Shown piece after piece: positions 29,108 to 39,304 of a stretch of DNA of 64,000 nucleotides. The notes below the pieces were generated by a model that saw only the letters and a program-made list of their open reading frames with translations, had not been told where the DNA came from and searched no databases. The stretch is from contig DWXS01000074.1 of NCBI GenBank assembly GCA_019119045.1, positions 1 through 64,000 of the forward strand, in the 5' to 3' direction. Both the position numbers and the translations under genes were made by a program. The DNA is from Candidatus Mailhella merdavium (lineage in GTDB: Bacteria; Desulfobacterota; Desulfovibrionia; Desulfovibrionales; Desulfovibrionaceae). Positions within the stretch are counted from its first letter, which is position 1. Each line of letters opens with the position of its first letter.

Positions 29108-30907
29108 ATGGCAATCGACATGCTCGAATATTTCATCTTTCTTCGTCCTGCGAGGCCTGTTTCTTTTTTCCACCGTCAGCCTTTGGCCGGCATGGCCTGC
29201 GGCCTTTTTCTTGCACTATCCATGCTATGTTTTCCGTTCTGTGCCGAGGCGGCAAATTCAGAACAAGCCCCCCCAAAAGAAGCATCCCAAAGTACAGCCA
29301 AAGCTGCTGCCCCTGACGGCAGCACTTCCCCCGAGCTTTCCGAGCAGGTTCCGGACACGGAGGCAAGCGCAAGCGAACCTGTCTTCGGTATGGCCGACGT
29401 GGAGGCCAAAGCCCGCGCTCTGGCCGAATCCGAGTTCGAAAATCCGGACGGCAAGGTTCCGGCGTTTCTGCTCGACATCAGCTATGATCAGTGGAGAAAA
29501 ATCCGCTTCAAACCGGACTCTTCCCTGTGGCGGAATGAAGACTCTCTGTTCGAGGCCCAATTTTTCCATCCCGGCCTGTTTTACAACAGACTGGTTTCCA
29601 TCAACGTTGTACAAAACGGCAAAGCAGAAAAGCTCACCTTTTCTCCAGATATGTTCGAATATGGGGACAAGGCTCTGGCCGATAAAGTCAGGCAGACTCC
29701 GCTGGACTTTTCCGGATTCCGTCTGCATTTTCCCATTAAAAACCCGGATTACAAGGACGAAGTTGTTGTTTTTCTCGGCGCCACCTATTTTCGTGCAGTG
29801 ACCCGCGACTCTCAGTACGGTCTCTCCGGCCGAGGTCTGGCCATTGATACGGCTCTGGCCAGCGGCGAGGAGTTTCCTTATTTCCGTGAATTCTGGCTGG
29901 TCAAACCGGAAAGCGGGGCACAGACCATGACCGTTTACGCTCTCATGGATACCCCCAGCATGACCGGCGCATATCGTTTCGACATAACGCCGGGAGCTTT
30001 CACCGTCATGGATACCAGCTGCACGCTGTTTGCCCGCAAAGGAGCAAAACCCGTGCAGAAAATCGGACTGGCTGCGCTGACGAGCATGTTTCTGTTCGGA
30101 GAAACGGAAAACGGCCGTTCCGGCGATTATCGCCCGGAAGTACACGATTCCGACGGACTGCTCTTTCTGGATACGGACGGAAACTGGTTCTGGAGTCCTC
30201 TTGCCAACCCTCCCCGTCTTGCAATCAACGAATTTCGCCTCGATAATCCGCGAGGTTTCGGGCTGATGCAGCGGGACGGCTTTTTCGATCACTATCAGGA
30301 TCTGGAAGCCCGTTATGAAATGCGCCCCTCCCTATGGGTGGAACCCAAGGGAGACTGGGGACCAGGCAGACTCGAACTCATTGAAATACCTTCGGAAGAA
30401 GAAATTCATGACAATATGGTTGCCTTCTGGGTTCCGGACAAAAGCGTCAGTCAGGCCAAGGTGGAAGGTCAGGCCGAAGCCCCCAGGCTGTACCCTGAAA
30501 CCATGTCCTACGCCTATCGCCTGATCTGGATGCCTCCGGGAAGCAATCCGCACGGGCTGGGCTGGGCCGTCGCCACGAGAACAGCAAGACAAGAGGACAG
30601 GCTGCGCTTCATTATTGATTTTGAAGGCGGACTGCTGGACTTTCTGCCCGGAGATACGGGCCTGAGTTCCGTTGTCAAAATTCCAGAGTCCGTACAGCTG
30701 ATTGAAAAACAACTGAGCAAGAATCCTGTAACGGGAGGCTGGCGTCTGGTCTTCATGGTGCGCCTGCCCAAAGAAGAAGGGGTTCTGCAAAGCATCCGTG
30801 CTGCCAGAGACGGCGCCCCGAGTCTGCGCTTCAAGGCGGTTCTTAAAAAAGGCGAGAACCTGCCGGATCCTCTTACGGAAACATGGTTCTATGATCTTCA
30901 GCTCTGA
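29108..30907 (+). CDS. opgG: periplasmic glucan biosynthesis protein OpgG/MdoG family
   Basis: Signal peptide; YDQWRKIRFKPDSSLWR, FHPGLFYNRLVSINVV, YGLSGRGLAIDTALASGEEFPYFREFWLVKP. Confidence 0.92.
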   Translation: MAIDMLEYFIFLRPARPVSFFHRQPLAGMACGLFLALSMLCFPFCAEAANSEQAPPKEASQSTAKAAAPDGSTSPELSEQVPDTEASASEPVFGMADVEAKARALAESEFENPDGKVPAFLLDISYDQWRKIRFKPDSSLWRNEDSLFEAQFFHPGLFYNRLVSINVVQNGKAEKLTFSPDMFEYGDKALADKVRQTPLDFSGFRLHFPIKNPDYKDEVVVFLGATYFRAVTRDSQYGLSGRGLAIDTALASGEEFPYFREFWLVKPESGAQTMTVYALMDTPSMTGAYRFDITPGAFTVMDTSCTLFARKGAKPVQKIGLAALTSMFLFGETENGRSGDYRPEVHDSDGLLFLDTDGNWFWSPLANPPRLAINEFRLDNPRGFGLMQRDGFFDHYQDLEARYEMRPSLWVEPKGDWGPGRLELIEIPSEEEIHDNMVAFWVPDKSVSQAKVEGQAEAPRLYPETMSYAYRLIWMPPGSNPHGLGWAVATRTARQEDRLRFIIDFEGGLLDFLPGDTGLSSVVKIPESVQLIEKQLSKNPVTGGWRLVFMVRLPKEEGVLQSIRAARDGAPSLRFKAVLKKGENLPDPLTETWFYDLQL

Positions 30908-31092
30908 CGTCGTTTCCTGATACTACCGGGCAAGCGCCGGAATTCCGACAGGCGGAAATTTTTCTTCACAACAGTCTTCATTTTTGGAGCTGTTCGAGAA
31001 AAATACTCCGCCATTCCACCATTTTCCAGAAGCCGCACGCTTTCCGCCATTGCTTCAAGCGGAAGGACTCGGCAAAGAGGAAGGAACTTCGC

Positions 31093-31575
31093 ATGAAACA
31101 AGCTCCGCAATCTTCCGATACGCCAGCTCCCCAGGAAGATGCTGTCGCCGACGTCACCCTGCCGGACTTTTCACTGCCGGACGAACGCGGGCAGCGTACC
31201 CGTGATCGGGTGCTGCTCTATGTGCGGGGCATGGACGTAGCCCCTCTGCGCAGTCTTGCCTTTGCAGCGGAAAGTCTGGGCCGCTCCGGCTCTTCCCCAT
31301 CGCAGGCAGAAGCCATGCACAGTTTATGGGAAGTTCTGCGCGAAGAGGGTCGCCTGGAAGGACGGGAATACGGTCTGTACGACGGCGAAAGCGGAAAGCT
31401 GGACTCCGCCCCCCCCATGAACCGCCATACCATGATTGCGGAAAAACTGGATCGCAAGCCCTGGCTTACGGCCATAGGACGGCTGTTCTCCGGACATGCC
31501 TCTGTTTCGGAAGTCAATACGGCCTCTCCCTCCGATCGGAATCATACTGCCCATGGAGAACGCCCTCATGACTGA
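31093..31575 (+). CDS. separate OpgH/MdoH N-terminal cytoplasmic domain-like protein
   Basis: ...SAPPMNRHTMIAEKLDRKPWLTAIGRLF resembles the MdoH N-terminal segment; 8-nt overlap with the next ORF. Confidence 0.65.
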   Translation: MKQAPQSSDTPAPQEDAVADVTLPDFSLPDERGQRTRDRVLLYVRGMDVAPLRSLAFAAESLGRSGSSPSQAEAMHSLWEVLREEGRLEGREYGLYDGESGKLDSAPPMNRHTMIAEKLDRKPWLTAIGRLFSGHASVSEVNTASPSDRNHTAHGERPHD

Positions 31576-33667
31576 CAACCTGCGCTGGTCCGGCCCCGCC
31601 ATCCGACGCCGTCTCTGTCTGCTTGCGCTGATTATTCTGCCCTCGCTGCTTGCAGCCCATACCATGTATCTCATGCTGCCGCACAAAGGCGACGAAAATA
31701 TCGAACTGTTCATGGTTGCCCTTTTCGGAGTGCTGTTCGCGTGGATTTCCGTCGGATTCTGGACTGCCGTGGCCGGAGTCTGGGTCACGCTGCGCGGCTA
31801 CGATCGATTTACGGTCAGTCTGGGCTGCCCCTCCTCTCTGGAGCTGCCGGATCCCGAAGTCCGCACCGCCATACTCTTTCCCGTCTATAACGAAGATGTG
31901 AAAAGCTTTATGGCGGGAATCCGTACCGTTCTGCATTCTCTGCGCGATACGGGGCAGGCTTCCCGCTTCGACATCTTCATTCTCAGCGATTCCACCAATC
32001 CTGAATCCTGGATTGAAGAAGAGGAGGCATGGCACGAATTCTGCCGGGATGAACAGGCGTTCGGGCAGGTGTTTTACAGGCGGAGAAGAAGCAATCTCAG
32101 CAGAAAAAGCGGAAATATTGCCGACTTCTGCCGCCGCTGGGGCGCAAACTATCGTTACATGATTGTTTATGACGCAGACAGCCTGATGCGCGGCTCCACC
32201 ATGGTCCGCATGGTACAGGCAATGGAGCTGCATCCTTCGATAGGTATTCTCCAGACGCCTCCAAAGGCCATGAACAGCCGCTCGCTTATTTCCCGCGTTC
32301 AGCAGTTCGCCAACCATCTTTACGGCCCCATATTCGCAGCGGGCCTGCATTACTGGCAACTCGGCGAAGCGCAGTACTGGGGACACAACGCCATTATCCG
32401 CGTGGCCCCCTTCATGGCCCACTGCCAGTTGCCGCGTCTGCCCGGCAAAGGCCCCCTGAGCGGTGAAATATTGAGTCATGACTTTGTGGAATCCGCGCTG
32501 ATACGCAAGGCGGGGTATGGGGTATGGCTGGCCTACGAACTCGACGGGTCATGGGAGGAAACACCCCCCACGCTGATTGACGAACTGATCCGCGATCGCC
32601 GCTGGTGTCAGGGAAACCTTCAGCACAGCAGACTCATTTTTGCACACGGCTTCTTTCCCACGCATCGGGCCTTGTTCGTCAACGGCATCATGTCGTACGG
32701 TTCGGCTCTTCTCTGGGCTTTTTTCCTGATTGTAAGCTCGCTTCAGGCAGTTGTGGAAATACTGGTTCCTCCTACCTACTTTACCAGCACGCGCACACTT
32801 TTTCCCGTATGGCCCACATGGTATCCTCAATGGGCCTTGACACTGCTCAGCAGCACGGCGGTTCTTCTCTTCCTGCCCAAACTGCTTGCTCTGATCCTGA
32901 CGACGGCCAAGGGAGCCGCACGAGATTTCGGCGGAATATGGGCCATGACCTGCGGCGTACTGGGAGAAATCATCGTCTCCACCTTCCTTGCCCCGGTACG
33001 TATGCTGTTTCACAGCCTGTTCGTCATCACAACACTGCTGGGCTGGAGGGTAAGCTGGAACACTCAGAACAGAGGAGACACGGGAACAAGCTGGAAGGAC
33101 GCTCTGCGCTTTCACTGGTGGGGAACGCTGCTCGGTCTCGTCTGGGGAGGAATGATATGGATCGTCAATCCCGGCTTCTTCTGGTGGCTCTCCCCCATTG
33201 TGGCAGGATTGGCTCTCTCCATTCCCCTTTCTGTCTGGACCAGCCGCCGCAGTTGGGGTGAGGCCGCACGAAAACTGGGCTTTTTCCTTACGCCTCCTGA
33301 AATTCATGCCCCTGACGAAATTGCAGCGCTGGACAAGAACCTGCGCCGTCCTGCTCCCTACTCTCCCTTCCCCCTTTCCCGCAGACAGGGCTTCATCCGG
33401 GCCGTGGTCATCCCAAGCGTACACGCGCTGCATATTTCCCTGACACGGCATCGCAGCAGACGCCGCCCCGAACATGCGGAAAAAATGAAGGAACTTGAAG
33501 CCAAAGCCCTGGCTCTGGGGCCGGATGCGCTGGATCGCAAGACAAAGTGCGCCATTCTTTCCGATCCTGAAAGTCTGCATCGTCTTCATGTTCAGGTCTG
33601 GGAACTGGAAGACGGCCCTCAGGCCGCGCAATGGGGGCTGTGCCCCGACGGAAGGGAAAAGGACTAA
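31568..33667 (+). CDS. opgH: glucans biosynthesis glucosyltransferase OpgH/MdoH (membrane catalytic part)
   Basis: RTAILFPVYNEDV, FDIFILSDSTNPE, FYRRRRSNLSRKSGNIADFCRRWG, WGHNAIIR, LSHDFVESALIRKAGYGVWLAY. Confidence 0.95.
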   Translation: MTDNLRWSGPAIRRRLCLLALIILPSLLAAHTMYLMLPHKGDENIELFMVALFGVLFAWISVGFWTAVAGVWVTLRGYDRFTVSLGCPSSLELPDPEVRTAILFPVYNEDVKSFMAGIRTVLHSLRDTGQASRFDIFILSDSTNPESWIEEEEAWHEFCRDEQAFGQVFYRRRRSNLSRKSGNIADFCRRWGANYRYMIVYDADSLMRGSTMVRMVQAMELHPSIGILQTPPKAMNSRSLISRVQQFANHLYGPIFAAGLHYWQLGEAQYWGHNAIIRVAPFMAHCQLPRLPGKGPLSGEILSHDFVESALIRKAGYGVWLAYELDGSWEETPPTLIDELIRDRRWCQGNLQHSRLIFAHGFFPTHRALFVNGIMSYGSALLWAFFLIVSSLQAVVEILVPPTYFTSTRTLFPVWPTWYPQWALTLLSSTAVLLFLPKLLALILTTAKGAARDFGGIWAMTCGVLGEIIVSTFLAPVRMLFHSLFVITTLLGWRVSWNTQNRGDTGTSWKDALRFHWWGTLLGLVWGGMIWIVNPGFFWWLSPIVAGLALSIPLSVWTSRRSWGEAARKLGFFLTPPEIHAPDEIAALDKNLRRPAPYSPFPLSRRQGFIRAVVIPSVHALHISLTRHRSRRRPEHAEKMKELEAKALALGPDALDRKTKCAILSDPESLHRLHVQVWELEDGPQAAQWGLCPDGREKD

Positions 33668-34302
33668 GCCGAGCAAGAGTTCTTCGTTAGATGAAAATGA
33701 TGTCGAGATACGCAGCCTACGCCCCCTCGGAGGGCAACTTTTCGGAGAAGTCGGCGTTATGCTCTGAAAAACAACGTGATACCGTCCATTTTTGTATTGG
33801 CATCCGTCTTTTGTTTTTCTCCATCAAAAAGAACTCGTTCAGTGGGGAAGAGCTGCGCTGACTCCCGTGGAAACTGCTGTCCCGTATATCCTGACGAAAC
33901 ATGCCGTCAGCTCTTTTCAACATTGAAAGCTTGTTCGCTTTAAACATGTTCCCGGAGCCAAGCGAAGCGAGACTGCGCCGCAACCTCGGAGCAAGCGCAA
34001 TGTACTTGCGGCGTCGCCATCCGAGAGGCGACCCGCCAAGGCGTATCGGTAGCCGCAGGAGTACAGGCCCGACCCGACAGATAAGCTACGGAAGAGGCGT
34101 GAACGGCGTGAACATTGCGCGCTGAAACATAGGCTCTGCATTGCAGATATTTCAAGAACCAAATGCTCCAAGCCTGTTCTGCCTTGCAGGGAATCTCCGG
34201 CTCAAGTGGACGAACTTCAAACGCAGTTTGACAGGAAAAGAAACTTTAGCTTTCTCCGCCTGTGCCCTTCGATAAGTCATAATAAAGGTTCAATAGTTCA
34301 GC

Positions 34303-35064
34303 TCAGGCTTCTCTGCACCACCAGATGACCCGCCCCAGAATCCGGACGGAATCTGCCAGATCCCCGCGCAAATCCACTTCTATAGGCGCGTAATTTCGGT
34401 TCAGACTACGCAGCACCAGTCGTCCGCCGGGCAGGGTCTCAATCTGCTTGATATAAATTTCCTCATTTACGCCCACTGCATATATGGCGTGTCCGAAAAT
34501 GGCAGTCTGCGCCTGATTCACCAGAACCATATCGCCATGTCTGATATCCGGCTCCATACTGTCGCCGAAAACCTTCATTAGAACCATTCGTTCCGGGTCG
34601 CCCTTGCGACACAGCCATTCCTGACGGAAGGCAAAATACCCTTCTACCTCTCCGCCGCTTTCCAGACTTCCCATTCCGGCAGCAAGACGTGCGCTCACGA
34701 GCGGCACAAATGCCATTTCCAGATTTCCCGCCGTTCCCGGCAGTCGGGCCTCGCCGAACACGGTTCCTGCATGGGCTGTATCCGCTTCGGCAGAATATGC
34801 CTCTCCTCGACCGAAATAAATCCAGTCCGTGGAAAGATTGAAACGTGACGCAAGGCGAAGTACCCAGCCGTCCGGAACCCGGCCCTTACGTCTGGCCTGA
34901 CTCACAGCCTGCGGCGAAACTCCAAGTAATTCCGCAAGCTGGCTGTCTCTGCGCAATCCCGTTCCCTGGAGCAGTCTGTCCAAAACCTGCGCGGAAGCGA
35001 TTTCCTCCGCCGAAAGAGCGATGTCGGCAGAACTCGCAGTTTTCATAGTGATCAAAGTCCTCAT
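34303..35064 (-). CDS. S24 peptidase/HTH repressor (phage CI/LexA-like); start uncertain (35112, 35064 or 35046)
   Basis: HTH LAELLGVSPQAVSQARRKGRVPDGWVLRLASRF; Ala-Gly autocleavage-like RLAAGMGS; FGDSMEPDIRHGD and IYIKQIE Ser/Lys dyad. Confidence 0.9.
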   Translation of the reverse strand: MRTLITMKTASSADIALSAEEIASAQVLDRLLQGTGLRRDSQLAELLGVSPQAVSQARRKGRVPDGWVLRLASRFNLSTDWIYFGRGEAYSAEADTAHAGTVFGEARLPGTAGNLEMAFVPLVSARLAAGMGSLESGGEVEGYFAFRQEWLCRKGDPERMVLMKVFGDSMEPDIRHGDMVLVNQAQTAIFGHAIYAVGVNEEIYIKQIETLPGGRLVLRSLNRNYAPIEVDLRGDLADSVRILGRVIWWCREA

Positions 35065-35312
35065 GGTTTCGCCGCCCCGGGCTTCCGGAGAAGGCGGAAA
35101 ATGATGGCGCATACCTTTAAGTCTTTAATAAAGAGGTATATGATTGAACGATGATAAGTCAAGAAAAAATTGTAATTATCAACAAGTCATGTAAATTTTC
35201 AATCAAAAATATAAATTTATTCTTGACTTTTTTCTTATTCTTTTCCAAATTCCTTTTCGCAGACAATTTTTTTCAATTTTTGATTAATATTTCCTTTCCG
35301 GAGGGTGAACAT

Positions 35313-35558
35313 ATGGCTATCAGTGAGGATTTACGCAGTATTCAAACCATGCTCGGCTCGACTGTCATGACGAACTTGAATGAACCTCTGGCGGATCTGC
35401 TGCGTCTGGCATGTGACAATCTCTGTTCTCTTGCCGAGCAGGTGGAAGCTCTGGAGGAACTTTCGCTTACAAGCCCGGAGGAAACAGCTGACTCCTCTTC
35501 TGTTTGCTCCGTTTTTTTCCCCTGCTCGAGCAATACCTGCGAAGCTCCTTTGCAATAG
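35313..35558 (+). CDS. 81-aa small protein divergent from the S24 repressor
   Basis: Strong SD (ggagggtgaac-at-ATG); helical N-terminal half MAISEDLRSIQTMLGSTVMTNLNEPLADLLRLACDNL. Confidence 0.65.
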   Translation: MAISEDLRSIQTMLGSTVMTNLNEPLADLLRLACDNLCSLAEQVEALEELSLTSPEETADSSSVCSVFFPCSSNTCEAPLQ

Positions 35559-35646
35559 GAGGAATTTATGCTGGACACTATATGTTAGCCTGAAACTTCA
35601 TGCGAGCGAAGCTCTGGCAGATTCCGCAAAGCCTGCCTTGAAGTAA

Positions 35647-35673
35647 CGCCGGGGAATTCCATCTTCCCCGGCG
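35647..35673 (+). terminator. hairpin ending the small-ORF operon
   Basis: cgccggggaa-ttccatc-ttccccggcg perfect 10-bp stem, no strong T tract. Confidence 0.6.
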
Positions 35674-35972
35674 CGCTCCGAATTCTTTGTCGCCGAAACG
35701 ACATGATGTACAGAAGCCGTACAGAACACATGCTCGCCACCAACCTTTCCTGCCCGTTCCTTTAAAATCCCGGAACTACGCTCTCAACATGCCCCAGGAC
35801 AAACAATATGGAGAATCTGCCTGCAGAACGGCTCCTTCTTCATTTTCGTACCGTCCTCTCCACAACGGCATTTTCTTTACGCTCCCGCATAACATACGAA
35901 CGCGAAGCTCTTTCCCTTCCCTCTGCTTTCCTATACACTTCCTCATACGGCCTTTCGCCGAAAGAGGAAGCT

Positions 35973-37052
35973 ATGAACACATCTGAATTTTTCAACGCAT
36001 TCGGTACAGAAGGTTCCATTCTTGCTCTGGATATCGGCAGTGGCACGCAGGATGTCCTTCTTGCCGTTCCCGGCGTCGCTCCCGAAAACTGGCCTCGTTT
36101 CGTTCTGCCTACGCCGGCCCTTCGCGTGGCCGGACAGATACGGGAACTGACCAGACAACTCACGCCCATCTGGCTGCACGGCTCCAACATGGGAGGAGGT
36201 TTTGCCGGTGCGGTGGAAGAACATCTGAAACGTGGGCTGCGCATCGCGGCAACGCCTCAGGCGGCCTCCGCGCTGCATGACGATATTGCCCGTGTCCGCG
36301 CCATGGGCATTACCATTACGGAAGAAGAGCCTCCGCAATGCCCCACGGGATATGCTCCCGTATTTCTCTCCGATTTTCCCCCGGGATACTGGTCGCGTCT
36401 GCTTGAAAGCGCAGGACTCCCCGTCCCCTCTCTTATTGTGGCGGCGGCACAGGATCACGGCGTACACTCCGACACGGGAAACAGAGAAGGTCGTTTTCGC
36501 CTGTGGAAACGGCTGCTCGCCGAAGGCGACGGCGATCCGTCCGCCTGGCTTTATACTGCTGTTCCGAGTGAATGCACCCGCCTTGCCGCGCTTCAATGCG
36601 CCATTGGAGGCGGCCCTGTGGCGGATACCGGTACGGCCGCCGTACTCGGAGCCCTGGCAACGCCGGAAGTGGCAGAACGTTCCGATCGTGAAGGCGTACT
36701 TGTCGTCAACGTCGGCAACAGTCATACCACGGCCTTTCTTGTTTTCCGACGCCGGGTTCTCGGTATTTACGAACATCATACGGGAATGCTGTCTACCGAG
36801 TCGCTGCTCAAGGATCTGAACGAATTCCGCCTCGGCTGGCTCCCTGACGAGCAGGTTCGGGCTGCCGGCGGACACGGATGCGTATTCCGTGAACTTCCTC
36901 CTGAAGCCGAGGGCTTCCGCCCTGCGTTCATTCTCGGCCCCCGCAGGGAACTCATGCGCGGACACGGCGCATTCATTGCCCCTTACGGCGACATGATGCT
37001 GGCAGGCTGCCACGGCCTGCTGCACGCGCTCATGTCACGGAAAGAAAAATAA
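35973..37052 (+). CDS. DUF1786 family protein
   Basis: ILALDIGSGTQDVLLAVPG start and GIYEHHTGML; start trimmed to MNTSEFF. Confidence 0.8.
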   Translation: MNTSEFFNAFGTEGSILALDIGSGTQDVLLAVPGVAPENWPRFVLPTPALRVAGQIRELTRQLTPIWLHGSNMGGGFAGAVEEHLKRGLRIAATPQAASALHDDIARVRAMGITITEEEPPQCPTGYAPVFLSDFPPGYWSRLLESAGLPVPSLIVAAAQDHGVHSDTGNREGRFRLWKRLLAEGDGDPSAWLYTAVPSECTRLAALQCAIGGGPVADTGTAAVLGALATPEVAERSDREGVLVVNVGNSHTTAFLVFRRRVLGIYEHHTGMLSTESLLKDLNEFRLGWLPDEQVRAAGGHGCVFRELPPEAEGFRPAFILGPRRELMRGHGAFIAPYGDMMLAGCHGLLHALMSRKEK

Positions 37053-37106
37053 TACCCACTCCGGCCGCAGGATCTTTCAACCTTTTTCCAGCATACGGAC
37101 GCCCAA

Positions 37107-38423
37107 ATGGAACATTATGACATCGCAGAAACCTGGAGTACGGATCACATTCGCGAAGAACAGACAAAACGCCTCCGCGCCGTTGTCGCGCAGGCCCGCA
37201 AGGCTCCCTTCTATGCCCGGATGCTGGACGAAGCCGGCCTGACCCCGGAGAACATCAGAAGTCCGGAAGACATTCGCTGTCTGCCATTCACCTCCAAGGA
37301 TGATCTGCGTGCCCAGTACCCCGATCATCTCTGCTGCGTTCCGCGAGCTGATCTTGTGCGTATGCACTGTTCCAGCGGAACGACAGGTTCTCCCGTGGCC
37401 ATCTGCTATACGCAAAAAGATGTGGATACCTGGGCTTCCCTCATGGCCCGCAGCATGTTCGCCACGGGAATACGTCGGGAAGATACCTTTCAGAATATGT
37501 CCGGCTATGGTCTCTTTACCGGGGGACTGGGAATTCACTACGGGGCGGAACGTCTCGGCTGCATGACCATCCCTGCGGGCGCGGGCAATACGCGCCGTCA
37601 GATCAAGCTGATCAAGGATTTCGGCGTCACCGCCGTGCATATTCTTCCTTCCTACGCCCTGCACGTGGCACAGCAAATCGAAGCGGAAGGGGAAGATCCG
37701 CGCCTTCTGCCCCTGCGCATCGCGCTGGTGGGAGCCGAACCCTACACAGAGGAAACCCGCCGTCGCATAGAAAAAATGCTGGATCTGAAAGTCTACAACA
37801 GTTTCGGCATGTCGGAAATGAACGGCCCGGGTGTAGGAATCGAATGTGAGGCGCAAAGCGGCCTGCATATCTGGGAAGACGCCTATCTGCTGGAAATCAT
37901 CGATCCCGAGACAGGGCGGCTTTTGCCTGACGGAGAAGTCGGCGAACTGGTCATGACCACGCTCACCCGGGAAGGAATGCCCCTGCTGCGCTACCGCACG
38001 CACGACCTCACCCGCATCATTCCGGGGGATTGCTCCTGCGGGCGCAAACATCGCCGTATCGACCGCATTCTCGGCCGTTCCGACGATATGTTCATCCTCA
38101 AGGGAGTGAACATCTATCCCATGCAGATTGAACAGGTCCTGATGAGCTTCCCCGAAGTCGGACACAATTATCTTATCCGGCTGGAAAAACAGGGGCTCCT
38201 GGAAACACTGCGTATTCTTGTGGAGGTGCGTGCGGAACATTTTGTAGAAGACATGCGCGTCCTGCGGGCTCTTCAGGACAACATTGCAAGACGCCTGCGT
38301 GATGAAATTCTGGTAACGCCCAAGGTTGACCTCGTCCAGGGAGGCAGTCTGCCCCATGCAGACGGCAAAGCGCAGAGGGTCGTGGATCTGCGCAATGCGC
38401 CCGAAAACGGAGAACAGGCATGA
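37107..38423 (+). CDS. paaK: phenylacetate--CoA ligase family AMP-forming enzyme
   Basis: MHCSSGTTGSPVAI, YNSFGMSEMNGPGV, RSDDMFILKGVNIYPMQIE. Confidence 0.92.
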   Translation: MEHYDIAETWSTDHIREEQTKRLRAVVAQARKAPFYARMLDEAGLTPENIRSPEDIRCLPFTSKDDLRAQYPDHLCCVPRADLVRMHCSSGTTGSPVAICYTQKDVDTWASLMARSMFATGIRREDTFQNMSGYGLFTGGLGIHYGAERLGCMTIPAGAGNTRRQIKLIKDFGVTAVHILPSYALHVAQQIEAEGEDPRLLPLRIALVGAEPYTEETRRRIEKMLDLKVYNSFGMSEMNGPGVGIECEAQSGLHIWEDAYLLEIIDPETGRLLPDGEVGELVMTTLTREGMPLLRYRTHDLTRIIPGDCSCGRKHRRIDRILGRSDDMFILKGVNIYPMQIEQVLMSFPEVGHNYLIRLEKQGLLETLRILVEVRAEHFVEDMRVLRALQDNIARRLRDEILVTPKVDLVQGGSLPHADGKAQRVVDLRNAPENGEQA

Positions 38424-38932
38424 GCGTCATTCTGATATCCGTCTTTATCGTTGTTCTGGCCTGCTGTGCGCTGCTAAATCTCGTCATGCTCCCGGGAAAC
38501 TGGGTTGTAGTGGCGCTCGTCGCTCTCTATGCCTGGCTCGGCCCGGACACTCCGCACCTCAACCTGCTCTTTTTCATCGCCCTTATCGGAATGGCCGTAG
38601 TGGGCGAAGTGGTGGAATTCCTGACTCAGATATGGGGCGCAAAAAAATACGGCTCTTCCAATAAAGCCACGCTTGCCGGCATGATTGGAGCAATAGCCGG
38701 GGCCATTTTCTTCGCCCCCTTCCTTTTCGGAATCGGAGCCATTTTCGGAGCTCTGGCAGGAGCCTGGGCTGGGTGCTATGTTGGGGAAAGACTGCTGGCC
38801 CATCGCCCGCAATCCGAAGCCGTCACTGCCGCAAACGGGGCGCTGGTCGGTCGTTTTCTCGGCATGGTCGTCAAACTCGGCCTTGGTATCACCATGGTTG
38901 TTCTTACCGCTTCGACCATTTGGCCGAACTGA
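38420..38932 (+). CDS. DUF456 family membrane protein
   Basis: Multi-TM glycine-rich sequence (MLPGNWVVVALVALYAW; GAIAGAIFFAPFLFGIGAIFGALAGAWAGCYVGE); overlaps the paaK stop. Confidence 0.85.
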   Translation: MSVILISVFIVVLACCALLNLVMLPGNWVVVALVALYAWLGPDTPHLNLLFFIALIGMAVVGEVVEFLTQIWGAKKYGSSNKATLAGMIGAIAGAIFFAPFLFGIGAIFGALAGAWAGCYVGERLLAHRPQSEAVTAANGALVGRFLGMVVKLGLGITMVVLTASTIWPN

Positions 38933-39304
38933 TTCCTTTATCTTCAGAGGAGGGGTATCCGCCGGAGTCTGCTCCCGAACAGACAGGCTTGCCCGCAAGA
39001 GAAAAGCCCGGGTTGCAAAAGAGGCTGCAAGGAGCCTTCAATTCAGCGGCTTCCGGTACGAAGCGTTTCCGCAAACTGTTGGGAGGACAGCTCCCTTCGC
39101 AGGAAAAACATGAATAGCCCATTACGCCTGCAAAAACTTTCAGAAAAACAAATGCGATACTCTGCAAGGGTATCTCTCGCAATCCTCCCTGACGTGTCTG
39201 TAAAAAGACAACGCCGGAATTCCCTTCACTGAATTCATCGCGGCAGCCGCAGCAATCGCAGGAGTCTGCCGCGCGAACGGACGACACATCCTGAGGCAAT
39301 ATCA

